A stretch of DNA of 64,000 bases from Gymnopus androsaceus JB14 (taxonomy: Eukaryota > Basidiomycota > Agaricomycetes > Agaricales > Omphalotaceae). The DNA lies in NCBI GenBank assembly GCA_009733575.1, contig ML769400.1:310001-374000 (forward strand), in the 5' to 3' direction. The position numbers and the translations under genes were made by a program. Below are positions 12,574 to 23,295 of the stretch, in pieces. Each line of letters starts with the position of its first letter. The stretch's first letter is position 1. The notes below the pieces were generated by a model. It saw only the letters and a program-made list of their open reading frames with translations, made no database searches and was not told where the DNA came from.

Positions 12574-14595
12574 ATGGCTCTCTCCGCGTCAGTTCCAGGC
12601 TCTCAGGATATCGACGAGACAACACCTCTGTTGCTCTGTTCATCCAGCTCCAATGTAGAAGCACAGAACACTACCGAGCGCGTTATCACTCCACTCCCGA
12701 AAGCGCAGCTCGCCGTCTTGTGTCTCGTTCGGATGGGGGATCCCATTGCCTTCACGCAGGTGTTCCCATACATCCCGGAGTTCACGTACGCTTGTCTTGG
12801 TGGCTCGCGGGCTGACCCCTCGCAAGTTGCGTATTTCAGCGGTCTAGTAGTGAGTAAAATACATGCATGATTACTCGGAAGGTCGCTCACATACTGTATC
12901 GTCTAGGAATCCATTTTTGCCATTTCACAGCTGCTCTGCATAATCTATTGGGCCCGGCTTTCAGGTAGAAGCTACTAATGTTCCCTTATCTCTCTCTTAT
13001 AAACCTATCATTTAGATAAGTTTGGACGGCGCCCAGTCATCATGACAGGTACACTAGGAGTAGGGATCGCTACAATGTATTTTGGCCTTTCAAAAACGAT
13101 AGCTGACCTGTTGGTCAGTCGATTCATCGGTGCGTTACATCCATTTCTGGTTTAGCAAGCCAACTGACGTCCTATCAGCTGGCGTTTTTGCTGGAACGGC
13201 TTCAGTGATGCATACTATTCTTGGTGAAATTACAGGTAAGACCTCTCTAAACCAATGTCCTAGTCTACTCCAACTTAGCGATTCTCTTGGTATAGACTCC
13301 ACGAACCAAGCCGCGGCATTTCCGCTATACGGGTAAGATAGCGAAATTATACGCAATAACGTCGCTCAAATTGCACAGTCTCGTTTGGCCCGTTGGCTCA
13401 ATCATTGGGTGCAGTATTTTCCTCCTTACTGGCGATCCAGACCGTTTGCTGACGTCTTCAACCAATCTAGGCCCTAATCGGTGGTACATTTTCAACTCCA
13501 GCTGCCAAGTTCAGCATCTTCGAGAAAACCATCTTCGACCGTAACCCCTACTTCTTACCATGCTTTGTCTCTGGTCTTCTTTCGATAACCGCCTTCATAC
13601 TCGCGTATTTTTGCATGAATGAAGTAATAATATTTTCCTTATTCTTCTATTGCCGCACTGCTGATATTCAGTCATCTAGAGCTTACCTAGCAAAAGATTC
13701 AGTGCAGAGAAAAGTCAGACTCCCACAAACAGTGGCAGCATCGATAACGATAGCCCTGTGGCACCTCCAAGTGCAATAGAACTGCTTTCTTTCCCTATCA
13801 TCCGTGCGCTGAGTCTTAGTGGTTGTGCGCTGGAAATAAACGGATCGTCCTTTGCCGTCCTCTTTGTCCTTTTCTGCTATACACCTATCCAGAATGGTGG
13901 TCTTGCATTTCCCGTAAGTATTATTGTATTGTCTAGTTAACGTGCTCATAGTTTCCATTGTAGCCTTCGACGATAGGGTACTCCCTTGCCTTTGCTGGCT
14001 TGATTCTCGGCGCTGCGCAGGTCTTCATAATGCCTATCCTTCTGAGACGTTACGAGGCAGCAAAGATATATAACATGTCTATCGCCGCTTGGCCAATTAC
14101 ATTTTTAATTTTTCCTACACTCAACATGATCGCCAGATTTGGTCTAGATGAAAATACGGGGCAGCTCAGTACCTATTCGAATGCACTGCTCTGGGTTGGT
14201 ATTGTGATTGTGTTGACGTTGAGTCGCATTGGCTGTATTGCGTTTTCGTGAGTGTCTGCTCCAGTTCGTCTAGTCATATTTTTTAATTGGCGCTTTCCCA
14301 GTGCGAGCATGATACTGATCAGGAACAACGTCCCTAAGCCGTCGTACCTAGGCTCCGTCAATGGCCTTGTTCAATCGTCCATGTGTTTCTCTCGTTGTTT
14401 CGCTCCCGCCTTTGCTAGGTTAGTCTTTCTTGTCGCTTCTATCTCCGTGCCCTCTAATCCTTTGGTAGCGCTGTCTTCGCATTTTCTGACAAGTACAACA
14501 TCCTCGGGGGCTACTTCTGGGCCGTATTCCATGCATGTATAGCACTTATTGGTTGCTCGTTGGCTCGAAATATTACGCGACACAGTAGACAGTAG
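12574..14595 (+). CDS. MFS transporter, DHA1-like
   Basis: Major facilitator superfamily membrane transporter of the drug:H+ antiporter 1 type often annotated in fungi as vacuolar or multidrug transporter. It starts at 12574 (MALSASVPGSQDIDETTPLL) and the stop is at 14593-14595 after RNITRHSRQ. The N-tail holds an acidic dileucine-like ETTPLL, a signal used for vacuolar or lysosomal targeting. The MFS loop 2-3 signature reads ARLSDKFGRRPVI, in a typical position after the second predicted helix. Hydrophobic helices follow through GVFAGTASVMHTILGEI, then a hydrophilic central loop (SGSIDNDSPVAPPSA) and the C-terminal six-helix half (LAFAGLILGAAQVFIMPILL, GLVQSSMCFSRCFAPAFA). Introns are 45-70 nt. 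Substrate cannot be read from sequence. Confidence 0.85.
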
Positions 14596-14929
14596 AAACA
14601 TATATATCTCCCCTTGAACATGTTCTCGTCAACTATATGTCTCGCACCGGTGTCTTATGTCTTACACTTTGTCGGCTAGCAAACAAACTGTGATGTATCG
14701 TAATCGTGAATGTTGGGTCCCCTGTCGGACGGATGCAAAGGTGTGACACGCGTGGCACGTTATCGGAACGCTACGCGAACTATTATCTCATATTCTTGAT
14801 GGTCAGCTTGTCGCCTCTCAGGCACTTCCCTGAGCGTTCATAGAGCGTTCAATTCATACCGCTGACATAGGGAAAAGCTTTCCTAAACCTTCCACAGAAG
14901 AATGTCACTATCACGCATATGAGAACCTT
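14596..14929. other. intergenic, no feature seen
   Basis: About 330 bp between the MFS stop and the first recognisable M13 pseudogene sequence. I see no open frame, repeat or RNA gene here. Confidence 0.4.
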
Positions 14930-16265
14930 GCACCTATGAACATTACCCAAGAACGACTGACGCTAAACCACAAGATCCTGCTTTTTTTCGTGCTCGCCCT
15001 TCGTTCGGGAAGTGTATTAAAGCTGGTTACTCCAGGTATTCATCGGGCTGTTTGCTGATGGAAAATGGCAGCTGGATCTGGTGCGCAGCGCTCCTTCGAA
15101 AGAGGCAAGTTATAGTCGCGTACCCACTCGCAGTTCCTGATCAACTCAACCTTCATTTCAGCCTGTCTGATCTGCCTTGCCCCAGATTGCATTATGCTAT
15201 CCTCTCATCGTTGGATACCACCCAAGATCCATGCGAGAATTTCTACGAGTTTGCCGGTCTGTCCTGCTCCACAAACATCGAGTATGTATATTTATCATTT
15301 TCCAAGTAGCGATTGGCTTCGTGCGCATCCTCTTGACGCGGACAAAGCGTTTTTCGGAAAATTCGACGCTTTAGCACAAGATAATAAGTATGTTGTACGG
15401 CAAATTCGACCTCGACTAGTTCCTTCGACACCTCCGATGATGATCATCTGCTCGTTAAACTTCGTGGATTCCACTCATCCTGCATGGACGAGAGCAAATT
15501 GGACGAACGAGGTCATGGACCACTCATCGTTGTCGTCAGCAATATCAGCTAGGTGTTCAGGGGAATAGAGCCACGGTAAAGGAGAACGCTGAAGGGAATA
15601 AGTTCGAAGGTTTGACCGCTGCCTTAGCTTACATGCACCTCGAGGTGAGGGTCCTCGTTTCTGCTCTAAAGAAATAATAACGTCTCTCAGGACCGGGATT
15701 CTTGTTTCGTTCGAGACGGAGGATGATATAGGCGTCGATCCTAATTATGTGGTGCTATGGTTTTCGCAGCCAGCTCTTGGACTTTCCTCGAAAGTGCGCC
15801 TTTTCAATATCGCAATTTTTCTCGGGCTGACCCAAATAACTTGCGCAGGAATACTACGAAGAAGCCAATATCCGCCAAGTCTACGAAAATGTTATCGAAA
15901 GACTCCTGCTGACTGTGAGCGAAGAGGAGGAACAAGCTCTGCATCGTCAATCGGAGCGCTCATTCTTCGAAAACAGTCTCAATGCTCGTATCAGCGATCA
16001 AGCTCGAAATTGGCTGTTGGTAGGCGAAAGAAGAGATTTGGATTGGTGGTGGATGTATCCGTCTATGATTGATGCTTATATCGAATTCCCTTCCAACGAG
16101 GTGTTCTTCCCAGCTGGGCTTCTACAACCACCCTTCTTCCACAGAGATTGGTATAGATTTCACCATTTTCTTGAAGAGCGTTCTGAGCGTCCTGATTTAT
16201 TACCTACTAGGTTCACAGCTCAATCCTTCGCCCGAAAAGCAATGTATATTCTGAGGCGGCTCATA
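14930..16265 (+). pseudogene. M13 metallopeptidase pseudogene, copy C, two large internal deletions
   Basis: Remnant of an M13 gene related to copies B and D. Recognisable pieces in order: transmembrane exon (HKILLFFVLAL), DPCENFYEFAGLS, the GG/DWLRAHPLDADKAFFG segment, KFEGLTAALAYMH, EEEEQALHRQSERS, then an abrupt join to FFENSLNARISDQARNW, MYPSMIDAYIEFPSNEVFF and LQPPFFHRDWYRF, then a second join to LNPSPEKQCIF. The first deletion removes the middle of the protein (roughly 250 codons in D); the second removes the HELTH zinc motif and the GENI exon. The final Trp codon of the family ending is TGA (16252-16254), and several exons carry frame breaks. It cannot encode an active peptidase. Confidence 0.85.
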
Positions 16266-16381
16266 ATTCTTCCATGTAGTTTTCATACCGAAAACAATAG
16301 TTCCGTATGCGCAAAATGTTTTATACAGATCATAAGTATATACACATAGAGGGTACAAATATTCACTCTGACTTTATTCCC

Positions 16382-16735
16382 TTTGAGCTCCCTGCAACCG
16401 GAGCCGATTGACCTTTCCGTTTGGCTCCCCCATCAGCCAGATTGTCTTCATGTTTGGTACTAACATTTTCAATCTCCTGGTGCTTCACCTTCACCTCCTG
16501 TGCGAACCGAACGCTCTGCTTTCCAGTGCCACCGAGCGGGCTTCTATCCCTTAATCACCCAACCGCACTTCTATTTTGAAAGATTCCCTCAAAAGGCGCT
16601 TCGTAGTATTTTCCTGACAGTAGAAAGACCCATGTAGCCAGCGCCCTTAGGCCCTCGGTAATCTTTATACGTGGACTGGAACTAGAAGCTCGAGATAAAC
16701 CCGGCGATAAAAACAATCTGTGTCTGTCGATTTGC
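16382..16735 (-). pseudogene. degenerate copy of gene H downstream of M13 copy C
   Basis: The minus strand reads FQSTYKDYRGPKGAGYMGLS, then disrupted frames, then KHQEIENVSTKHEDN and KRKGQSAPVAGSSKG. These match the order and wording of gene H at 22,103-22,969 (FQPTHEDYQRPDNVGYMDLS, KHQDSQSIKEEQDD, KRRGQSPVVAGSSKK). Frames are broken and a middle part is missing, so this is a pseudogene. It shows that H was duplicated together with its M13 neighbour. Confidence 0.7.
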
Positions 16736-17130
16736 TAAGTTATGAATGGGTATCAGAGATTCAAGAAGAAGAATGTAGATAGTTATTTCATCCAATACCG
16801 TACTATTCAACGGATTTCCACCAATGTATTTTTGGCTGATACCGTTCGGGTGCACTGTAATCTTCGGAATGTGGACATGGAATTTGCTTGTCGATTCTCA
16901 CTACGAGCGTCAAATCCAATCTCCTGTAAGCAAATGCTTCCTACGGTCAACGAGATTGACAACTTGGTGTAGGAAGAAAGGTCAACTTTGGCGCTTAATA
17001 TTACGAACGCGACGTAACGCGTGTGACCGTGGTCATGGGTTGAAAACGCTACGCAACTCTCTCGTCATGGCTTCATGGTTTCCGTTCTAACAGCATTCAA
17101 TATGCTCCGATACCATCAACTAGAAGAGTC

Positions 17131-17137
17131 TATAAAA
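17131..17137 (+). promoter_or_regulatory. TATA box of M13 copy D
   Basis: TATAAAA sits 38 bp before the copy D start codon at 17169, a plausible distance for a fungal core promoter with a very short 5' leader. Confidence 0.4.
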
Positions 17138-17168
17138 CAACTGGAGGTTTCTGTGTTTTGCCATAATC

Positions 17169-20100
17169 ATGACGGAACAAAGGTTGCCTAGGGCTTCCAC
17201 CGAACAAGGTCAATATCCAACCATCTTTAAATTGTTAACATTTCTGATTCCCTGTAGAAACTGCACCTCTTCTCCGAGATCCAGAAGAAGCTGACGCGAT
17301 TGAAAACGGTGTAAACGGTAGGGATGGTTACTTTTCAGGCCAGAGAAATGTAGCATACCGGGAACAAGTAACGCCTCTCACCAAGATATTGCTCGTTCTC
17401 GCGCTGATACTTCTTTTTTTGAGCACAGTAAGCTGATCTACATTCACATAGGAAGCTTATTATTAAAGTTGTATACTGCAGATATTCTTTGGGCTGTTTG
17501 TTAGTGCACAACGCAAGCTGAACCTGGAGCGCCGTCCTAATCCACCTGCTCCTCCTCCTCCATCTCCTACTGCAATCCCTGAAGAAGTAAGCGATGTTTC
17601 ATTCACCTTGAATATCACATTAACCTTCGAATCTACTCCCAGCCCGTCTGCCTTACGGGGGACTGTATCATGCTATCTGCTTCTATCCTGTCGTCGTTGG
17701 ATACCACGCAGGATCCATGCGAGAATTTCTACGAGTTTTCCAGTGCGTCATGCGACCTATGTACTATCCCATCCATACTGATCATCTTTCAGATGGTGGT
17801 TGGCTTCGTGCGCATCCTCTTCCGCCGGACAAAGGAAGCTTCGGAGCCTTTGAATCATTGGAACAAGATAACGAACGCGTTATTCAGCGAATTCTAGAAG
17901 ATTCATCCTCCACGGCTTCTTTCACTACGTCCTACGATGATCATTTGCTTGCTAAACTTCGCGGATTCTACTCATCTTGTATGAACGAGAGCAAGCTGGA
18001 CGAAAGAGGTCATGAACCACTTATGGCTGTCATCAATAATATCAGACATATATTCAAAGGGAGGGAGGTCGTGATTAAGGAAGAGGCCGAAGTGAACAAG
18101 TTCAAAGGTCTAACGGCAGCCCTGGCTTACATGCATTCTCGAGGTATGTGGTCCTTCTCTGTAGCCTCGTTTAGATAACTAACAAGCAACTGCTTCTAGG
18201 ACTGGACTCCTTGTTTTCTTTCAGCATCGAGGGTGATGTAGGTGTTGATCCAAACTATTTGGTGCTATGGTTCTCCCAGCCGTCCCTTGGACTTCCCTCG
18301 AAAGTGAGTTTCTTTATTTAATTATGTCTTTCATTCTACCAGGACTCAAATGCTTACGTAGGAATACTATGAAGAAGACGACATCCGTGACGTCTACAAG
18401 AGTGTCATCGAAAGACTTCTCCTGATCGTGAGTGAAGAGGACGAGCAAGCTCTATCACGACAGTCGAAGGGCACTTTGCCTTTCGTTGAGCAAAGTAATA
18501 ATGTCTGGCCGCCATGGGTTTGTCTCCCCATTCTTCACGTTCCCTTGCTCCTTCGCTTACTTACGTTTGCAGCATTGGCCCCCTTGTGATGAGGATGACG
18601 AGAGGAACAAGAAACCAATCAATAAGACAAAAAGGGCCCACGAGCTTGCTAAAAAAGTAGTCAAGTTCGAAAGTGAAATTGCGAAAGCTAGTCTCGATCT
18701 GTGAGTCTGTTTCGTTACTGTCTTTGAGAAATGCTCAGCTTGCAAGCCAGTGATATCCTGTATCAAGACCCGATTGCTACCTACAATCCTGCTCCCATTT
18801 TCAACCTTACCGCTTCACTCCCTCAAATTGAATTCGCTCGGTACTTCGCAACATTCACGCCAGGAAAGTTCCCCGATCGTTTGATCCTCACTTATCCTCC
18901 TTATGCCGAGTCACTATCGGAAATCCTTGAAAAAACATCTGGGGATGTTATCGAGGCGTACTTGGTTACTCGTGCAGCGCTGTCTTTGTCGTCGTATCTC
19001 GGCATGGACACTGAAGCATGGCAAGCGCAACGTACTTTAGTAGAGACGCTCAATGGCATCAAGAAGGGTGCTGTTGGAGAACGGTCGGAATATTGTGTTG
19101 GCCAGGTTGAACAAGCTCTAGGATTTGCGGCTGGCAGGTACTTTGTTAATGAGACATTCGGCGGCGAGTCTAAAGAGAAAGGGACCAAGGTTATCACTGG
19201 TATGTTTCTTTGTGCTTATTCTATCATTATTGCTTATGATATATCGTAGACATTGTCAAGGCGTTCCAGACATCTCTAAAGGGAATCGACTGGATGGATG
19301 AAAAATCTGCGAAGGCAGCATCGGAGAAGGTTCGCGCGCGCTCAGCTTCCAGTTTTTTCTCATATATAATCCATATAGGCTGAAGCGATTCGCGTCAAAG
19401 TTGGGTATCCTGTCGGGTCGCCGAACACTATGGATCCCGCCTCCATTGCGACGTACTATCGCCTAGTCACCGGCGACGAAGACAAGTTCTTCGAAAACGT
19501 CCTTAGTGCTAGCATCAGCGATGAAATTCGTAGCTGGCACCAGTTAGGAAAGCAGAGAAACCTGGACTCTTGGGAGATGTATCCATCTATGGTCAACGCT
19601 TATTTCAACCCTCCGTCCAATGAAATTGTGTTCCCGGCCGGGATTCTACAGCCTCCCTTCTTCAACAAAGACTGGTACGGATTTGGTTCTCGTTCTGAAG
19701 CTTGCTCTTAGTGTTTTGTCGACAGGCCTACATATCTCTCATATGGTGCTTTCGGACAAGTCGCTTCACATGAACTCACTGTAAGTTTGTATTTGCAATT
19801 TATTCTACACGCGATACTACCTATCTAATATTTCTACAGCATGCCTTTGACTCTGCCGGACGACTGTACAATCAAAAAGGCAAGCTTGAAGAATGGTGGA
19901 CAAATTCAACTAGTGAGGGCTTCCAAGTGAAGCAGGACTGTATCATCGAACAATTCTCAGGTAATTGTTAGTTGTTTTCACTGGCGCAGTTATTAATTTC
20001 GGTTTTCAGAATACGCCATTGATGACGGTAAAGGTGGAAAGCTTCATGTTAATGTACGCCTAAACGCGATTCATCCTGCTTGTTTTACTAACATGGTATA

Positions 20101-20722
20101 TCTGTAGGGCAACCTGTGAGTCCTTTTATATGATCCCGTATATCATCTAAACTGTTACCGGTCGTCAGTACTTCTGGCGAAAATATTGGGTTCGTCTGCT
20201 GTGTTTGCATTTGGGCATCCCCGCTTATTTCTTTGCAGAGATTCGGGCCTCATTCAGGCTTATCGGGCTTGGAAAGCACAATATAATTCATCGTACGAGG
20301 CCGGCAATGAATATTTGCTGCCTGGCTCACCTTACTCGAGGTTTGTCAACTCATATGCTAGATTACGCCTATCTATATACACCTTTTCACAGGGACCAAT
20401 TGTTCTTTATTTCCTTTGCCCGCATCTGGCCTAGAAATATGAAAGCCGCCGCCGCCGTACGTGTAGTGCTCCAATGTTGTTGCCACTTACATGTTAAACC
20501 TATTGATAGGTTCAGCAAATCCGAACGGACCCGCATTCTCCAACCAGATTCCGTGTAGATGGCACTGTTTATAACATTCCGGAGTTTGCTCAAGTTTTCA
20601 ATTGCTCTCCAACTGCGAAGGTGAGCTTGCTGTGTGTCCATCGTCTAGATTTGTTATTCACTAGTTGCTCATAGCTCAATCCTCCGCCCGAAAAGCAATG
20701 TATATTCTGGGGCAGTTCATAA
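17169..20722 (+). CDS. M13 (neprilysin-like) metallopeptidase, copy D, complete
   Basis: Intact zinc endopeptidase of family M13, predicted type II membrane protein, roughly 850-880 residues by estimate (family usually 650-770; the extra length is the cytosolic tail and linker). It starts at 17169 (MTEQRLPRASTEQ), then ETAPLLRDPEEADAIENG (acidic dileucine), a TM span (ILLVLALILLFLST), a Pro-rich linker (PPAPPPPSPTAIPEE), DPCENFYEFSS, GGWLRAHPLPPDKGSFG, SSCMNESKLDERGHEPLM, AALSLSSYLGMDTEAWQAQR, VNAYFNPPSNEIVFPAGI, the zinc site ASHELTHAFDSAGR (HExxH), and TSGENIGDSGLIQAYRAW (Glu ligand and Asp of the ENxxD motif). An 8-nt exon (GGCAACCT) is conserved with copy B. It ends KQCIFWGSS, stop 20720-20722. 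All catalytic residues I can check are present. Plus strand, inverted relative to A and B. Confidence 0.88.
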
Positions 20723-20786
20723 TTCTTGTATTGCGCTGCACATTAAAAACATGATGTATTTGTACAATAAAAAGCAAAAGTTTTCA

Positions 20787-20895
20787 CCGTCTTTATTTTC
20801 TTCGATTTAATCCGGTTCCGTCATCTTTGTGCTTAATGTCCTGTTCTTCTTTAATGCCCTCTTCCTTGACCGTAGATAAGGCTTTTTCAGGGCTT
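20787..20895 (-). pseudogene. truncated 3' end of gene H downstream of M13 copy D
   Basis: The minus strand reads KEEGIKEEQDIKHKDDGT followed by a broken end, matching the C-terminal region of gene H (SIKEEQDDIKHKNDS). Upstream of this the similarity stops abruptly, so only a stub remains. Confidence 0.6.
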
Positions 20896-20914
20896 GTTCC
20901 TTCCTTCCTCCATC

Positions 20915-21427
20915 ATCCGCGACCCCTCGACTCACTTATTCAGTACGCCGGCACGTATCGAGTACAAGGGCGGCCTGGAACACAATGGACAGTATGCCAT
21001 TCTGGACAGTGCTGCAATTCAAGCTGTTAATCGTGTACTTGACCTGCATGTCACAGATATTCCCTAAGCATTCACCACAACCATGTCGACGTGATCACTT
21101 CCCGCCAGGAGAAAAAACCGGGAGACGTGAGTCTTAGTGCATATGTTAGAATGTGAATGTTACATTTCAATCCAGGTTTTTGAGTATCAATACACAAAGT
21201 TCGACAACGTCTTTGACCTGGCTGATGGATTTTTTCAATTTTACTCCAAAATCATCGTTCTGTCCATGAGAAATTATCTTTCATTGGCGATGACAGCCAT
21301 GCACTACGCGTTGATGCGAATCCCTTTTCATCACTCGTCTGTGAATGAAGATGAGGATCATGCGAGCGACGGAGCTGATCGTACGGTAGAAGATGACCTG
21401 GAGCTGGGTGAAGATGCCTTTTATTAA
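20915..21427 (+). pseudogene. unrecognised coding relic
   Basis: Two blocks look coding on the plus strand: STPARIEYKGGLEHNGQYA followed by ILDSAAIQAVNRVLDLHVTD (about 20,935-21,065), then, in another frame after a possible intron or break, FEYQYTKFDNVFDLADGFFQ, FYSKIIVLSMRNYLSLAMTA and an acidic tail ending DDLELGEDAFY at a stop near 21,427. A stop follows the first block and the frame changes, so I treat it as a partial or decayed gene. I do not recognise the family. It lies between the H stub and the M13 relic E, inside the duplicated region. Confidence 0.35.
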
Positions 21428-21559
21428 GGTAACAGCCGATAAATTCTACCAGGACGAGGATAGTGAAGATGATGAAGACCAGGACAGCAAAGGAGATGAG
21501 GACCGAGACAGCAAAAGAGATACCAAAACATCGGTAAAGGAAAAGGTGAACGCTCAGTG

Positions 21560-22015
21560 GCGTGGAGTCATAGATGAAAAGAACGAACAAGCTCTGTACT
21601 GACAACGGAGGCTTTTTGCTTTCGTTGAGCGTAAGTAATAATGTCTGACCATGAGGCACATTTCCAGCCTTGAACCCTTGCGATGGTCGAGGGGGACAAG
21701 AAACCAATCGGCGAGACGAAAACTTGCGGGGTACTAAAATGTAGTCAAGTGAAACTGAAATTGCGAAAGCTAAGGCTGTAGTCTATTTTTTTTTGTTACG
21801 GTGTTGCCTTCGAAAAAAATGCTCAAACGGAAATTAGTAATGTAAAGTATCAACACCCTACCTACTCCCATTTCCAACCTCACCGATGTACTCCCTCAAA
21901 TTCAATTCATTGAGTACTTCTCTACATTCATAGGAACTTGCGCGACTCACTCGCTACCCAATATTCTTGAAAAGACATCTAGAGATGCAACCGAGGCGCA
22001 CCCGGCCTGCTAAAT
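21560..22015 (+). pseudogene. M13 metallopeptidase relic, copy E
   Basis: Short eroded remains of the central M13 exons: EKNEQALY (compare EEDEQAL), AFVERK-like, KKPIGETKT (compare KKPINKTK), PISNLTDVLPQIQFIEYFST and SEILEKTSRDATEAHPA, each in a different frame and with stops between. The order and spacing follow copies B and D. No catalytic region survives. It directly precedes gene H in convergent orientation. Confidence 0.7.
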
Positions 22016-22102
22016 TATAGATTTGCGTGCTATATATGGAAGTCATTTGTATATGCATCTAATCCTGAATTGGTACAACAGAATGGCGATCTACTGTCCT
22101 AA

Positions 22103-22969
22103 TTACTCTGTCTTTATTTTCTTCGAGCTGCCTGCGACCACAGGTGACTGTCCTCGTCGTTTGATACTCCCAATGCTATCATTTTTGTGCTTAATATCAT
22201 CCTGTTCTTCTTTAATGCTCTGTGAATCCTGATGTTTCTCCTCTTTCCTCTGCTTCACCTCTCTGTCCGACATCCAAATCCCCAACCTATCCATCTCCGA
22301 TTTTGACAGTCCGACTGCTTTGCTTTCCTTTGATTTCTGCTTCTTTCCAATGAAAGTCATAATGTTTTCAATGCCGTGATCGTAGTCAAAGTGAAGGAAA
22401 AACATCAAGAACGGATGTCCATTGTCATCGAGCTCTTCCGAGAGTGCAAGTAGGTGATCCTCGCTCTCCGTTTCCAATCTGCCCTCGTGTTGTTCCGTCC
22501 AGTCCCAGTCTATGAGCTCCCACCCCCATTTGCGTTGGCTCTCTGAAATACCTTCAAAGGACGCTTCGTAGTCTTTCAACTGAAGATGTGGTTTGAAGGC
22601 GCCTTTTAGGTTCGATGCAATTTTTTCCTTCCCGAAAGAGAGATCCATATATCCAACGTTGTCGGGCCTTTGGTAGTCTTCATGCGTGGGTTGGAACCAG
22701 TTCAAATTGAACCCGACTTCTGGGTGTCGGATTCGGCAGGCACCAGATACACCCAACGATAGAAACCAGTGAGTTCAGCGATGTCGCTTGGAAGCCGTTT
22801 AGTACATTGCTATAATATGAGACGGTTAGTAGAGTTCAACATCCCGTTGGATGATTTACTAGTTATTTCATACCACGGTGTAGATAAAATTGCACGCTTT
22901 GTCAACGTACTGGGGCTGAAATAGTTGGAGTCCATCGTAGTCTGAACCCTGAGATGTGGATTCGGACAT
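22103..22969 (-). CDS. gene H: charged protein of unknown function, co-duplicated with M13 genes
   Basis: It starts at the ATG complement 22967-22969 (MSESTSQGSDYDGLQLFQ); an intron near 22,815-22,870 joins TVV to QCTKRLPSDIAELTGFYRWV; then the main exon with GFNLNWFQPTHEDYQRPDNV, GKEKIASNLKGAFKPHLQL, RKWGWELIDWDWTEQHEGR, a highly charged Lys/Glu region (KEEKHQDSQSIKEEQDDIKH) and a basic end (SSKKIKTE), stop 22103-22105. Near 22,733-22,745 the two parts are one base out of frame, as if one C were missing from a short C run. The basic tail could be a nuclear signal. No family is recognised. Degenerate copies lie downstream of M13 copies C and D. Confidence 0.6.
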
Positions 22970-23295
22970 AGTGTATAGGCGCTTATAACGGAGGTTACTA
23001 GTCGCTTTCTGATGATCAAGGCCGATTCCGCACATCTGCAGCAGGGAGTGGCTCGAGTCTGTTTTGTAGGCAAAATCTCTAGTATTATTGTAGAATGTAA
23101 GTATTATATTATCTTAGATGGAATAGTATTAACTACTGTAATAATTTGTAAAGTGAGACCAAGTATTGTGAGACAAATACTATGTGTTAAAATACATACA
23201 TAGTCGATAGTTTAGAATGTCGTTGGCATACTAAGTATCACAAATAACATGAGAATTGAGGCGCAGAAGGTTTCCATCCCACTAGAATCGATCAG

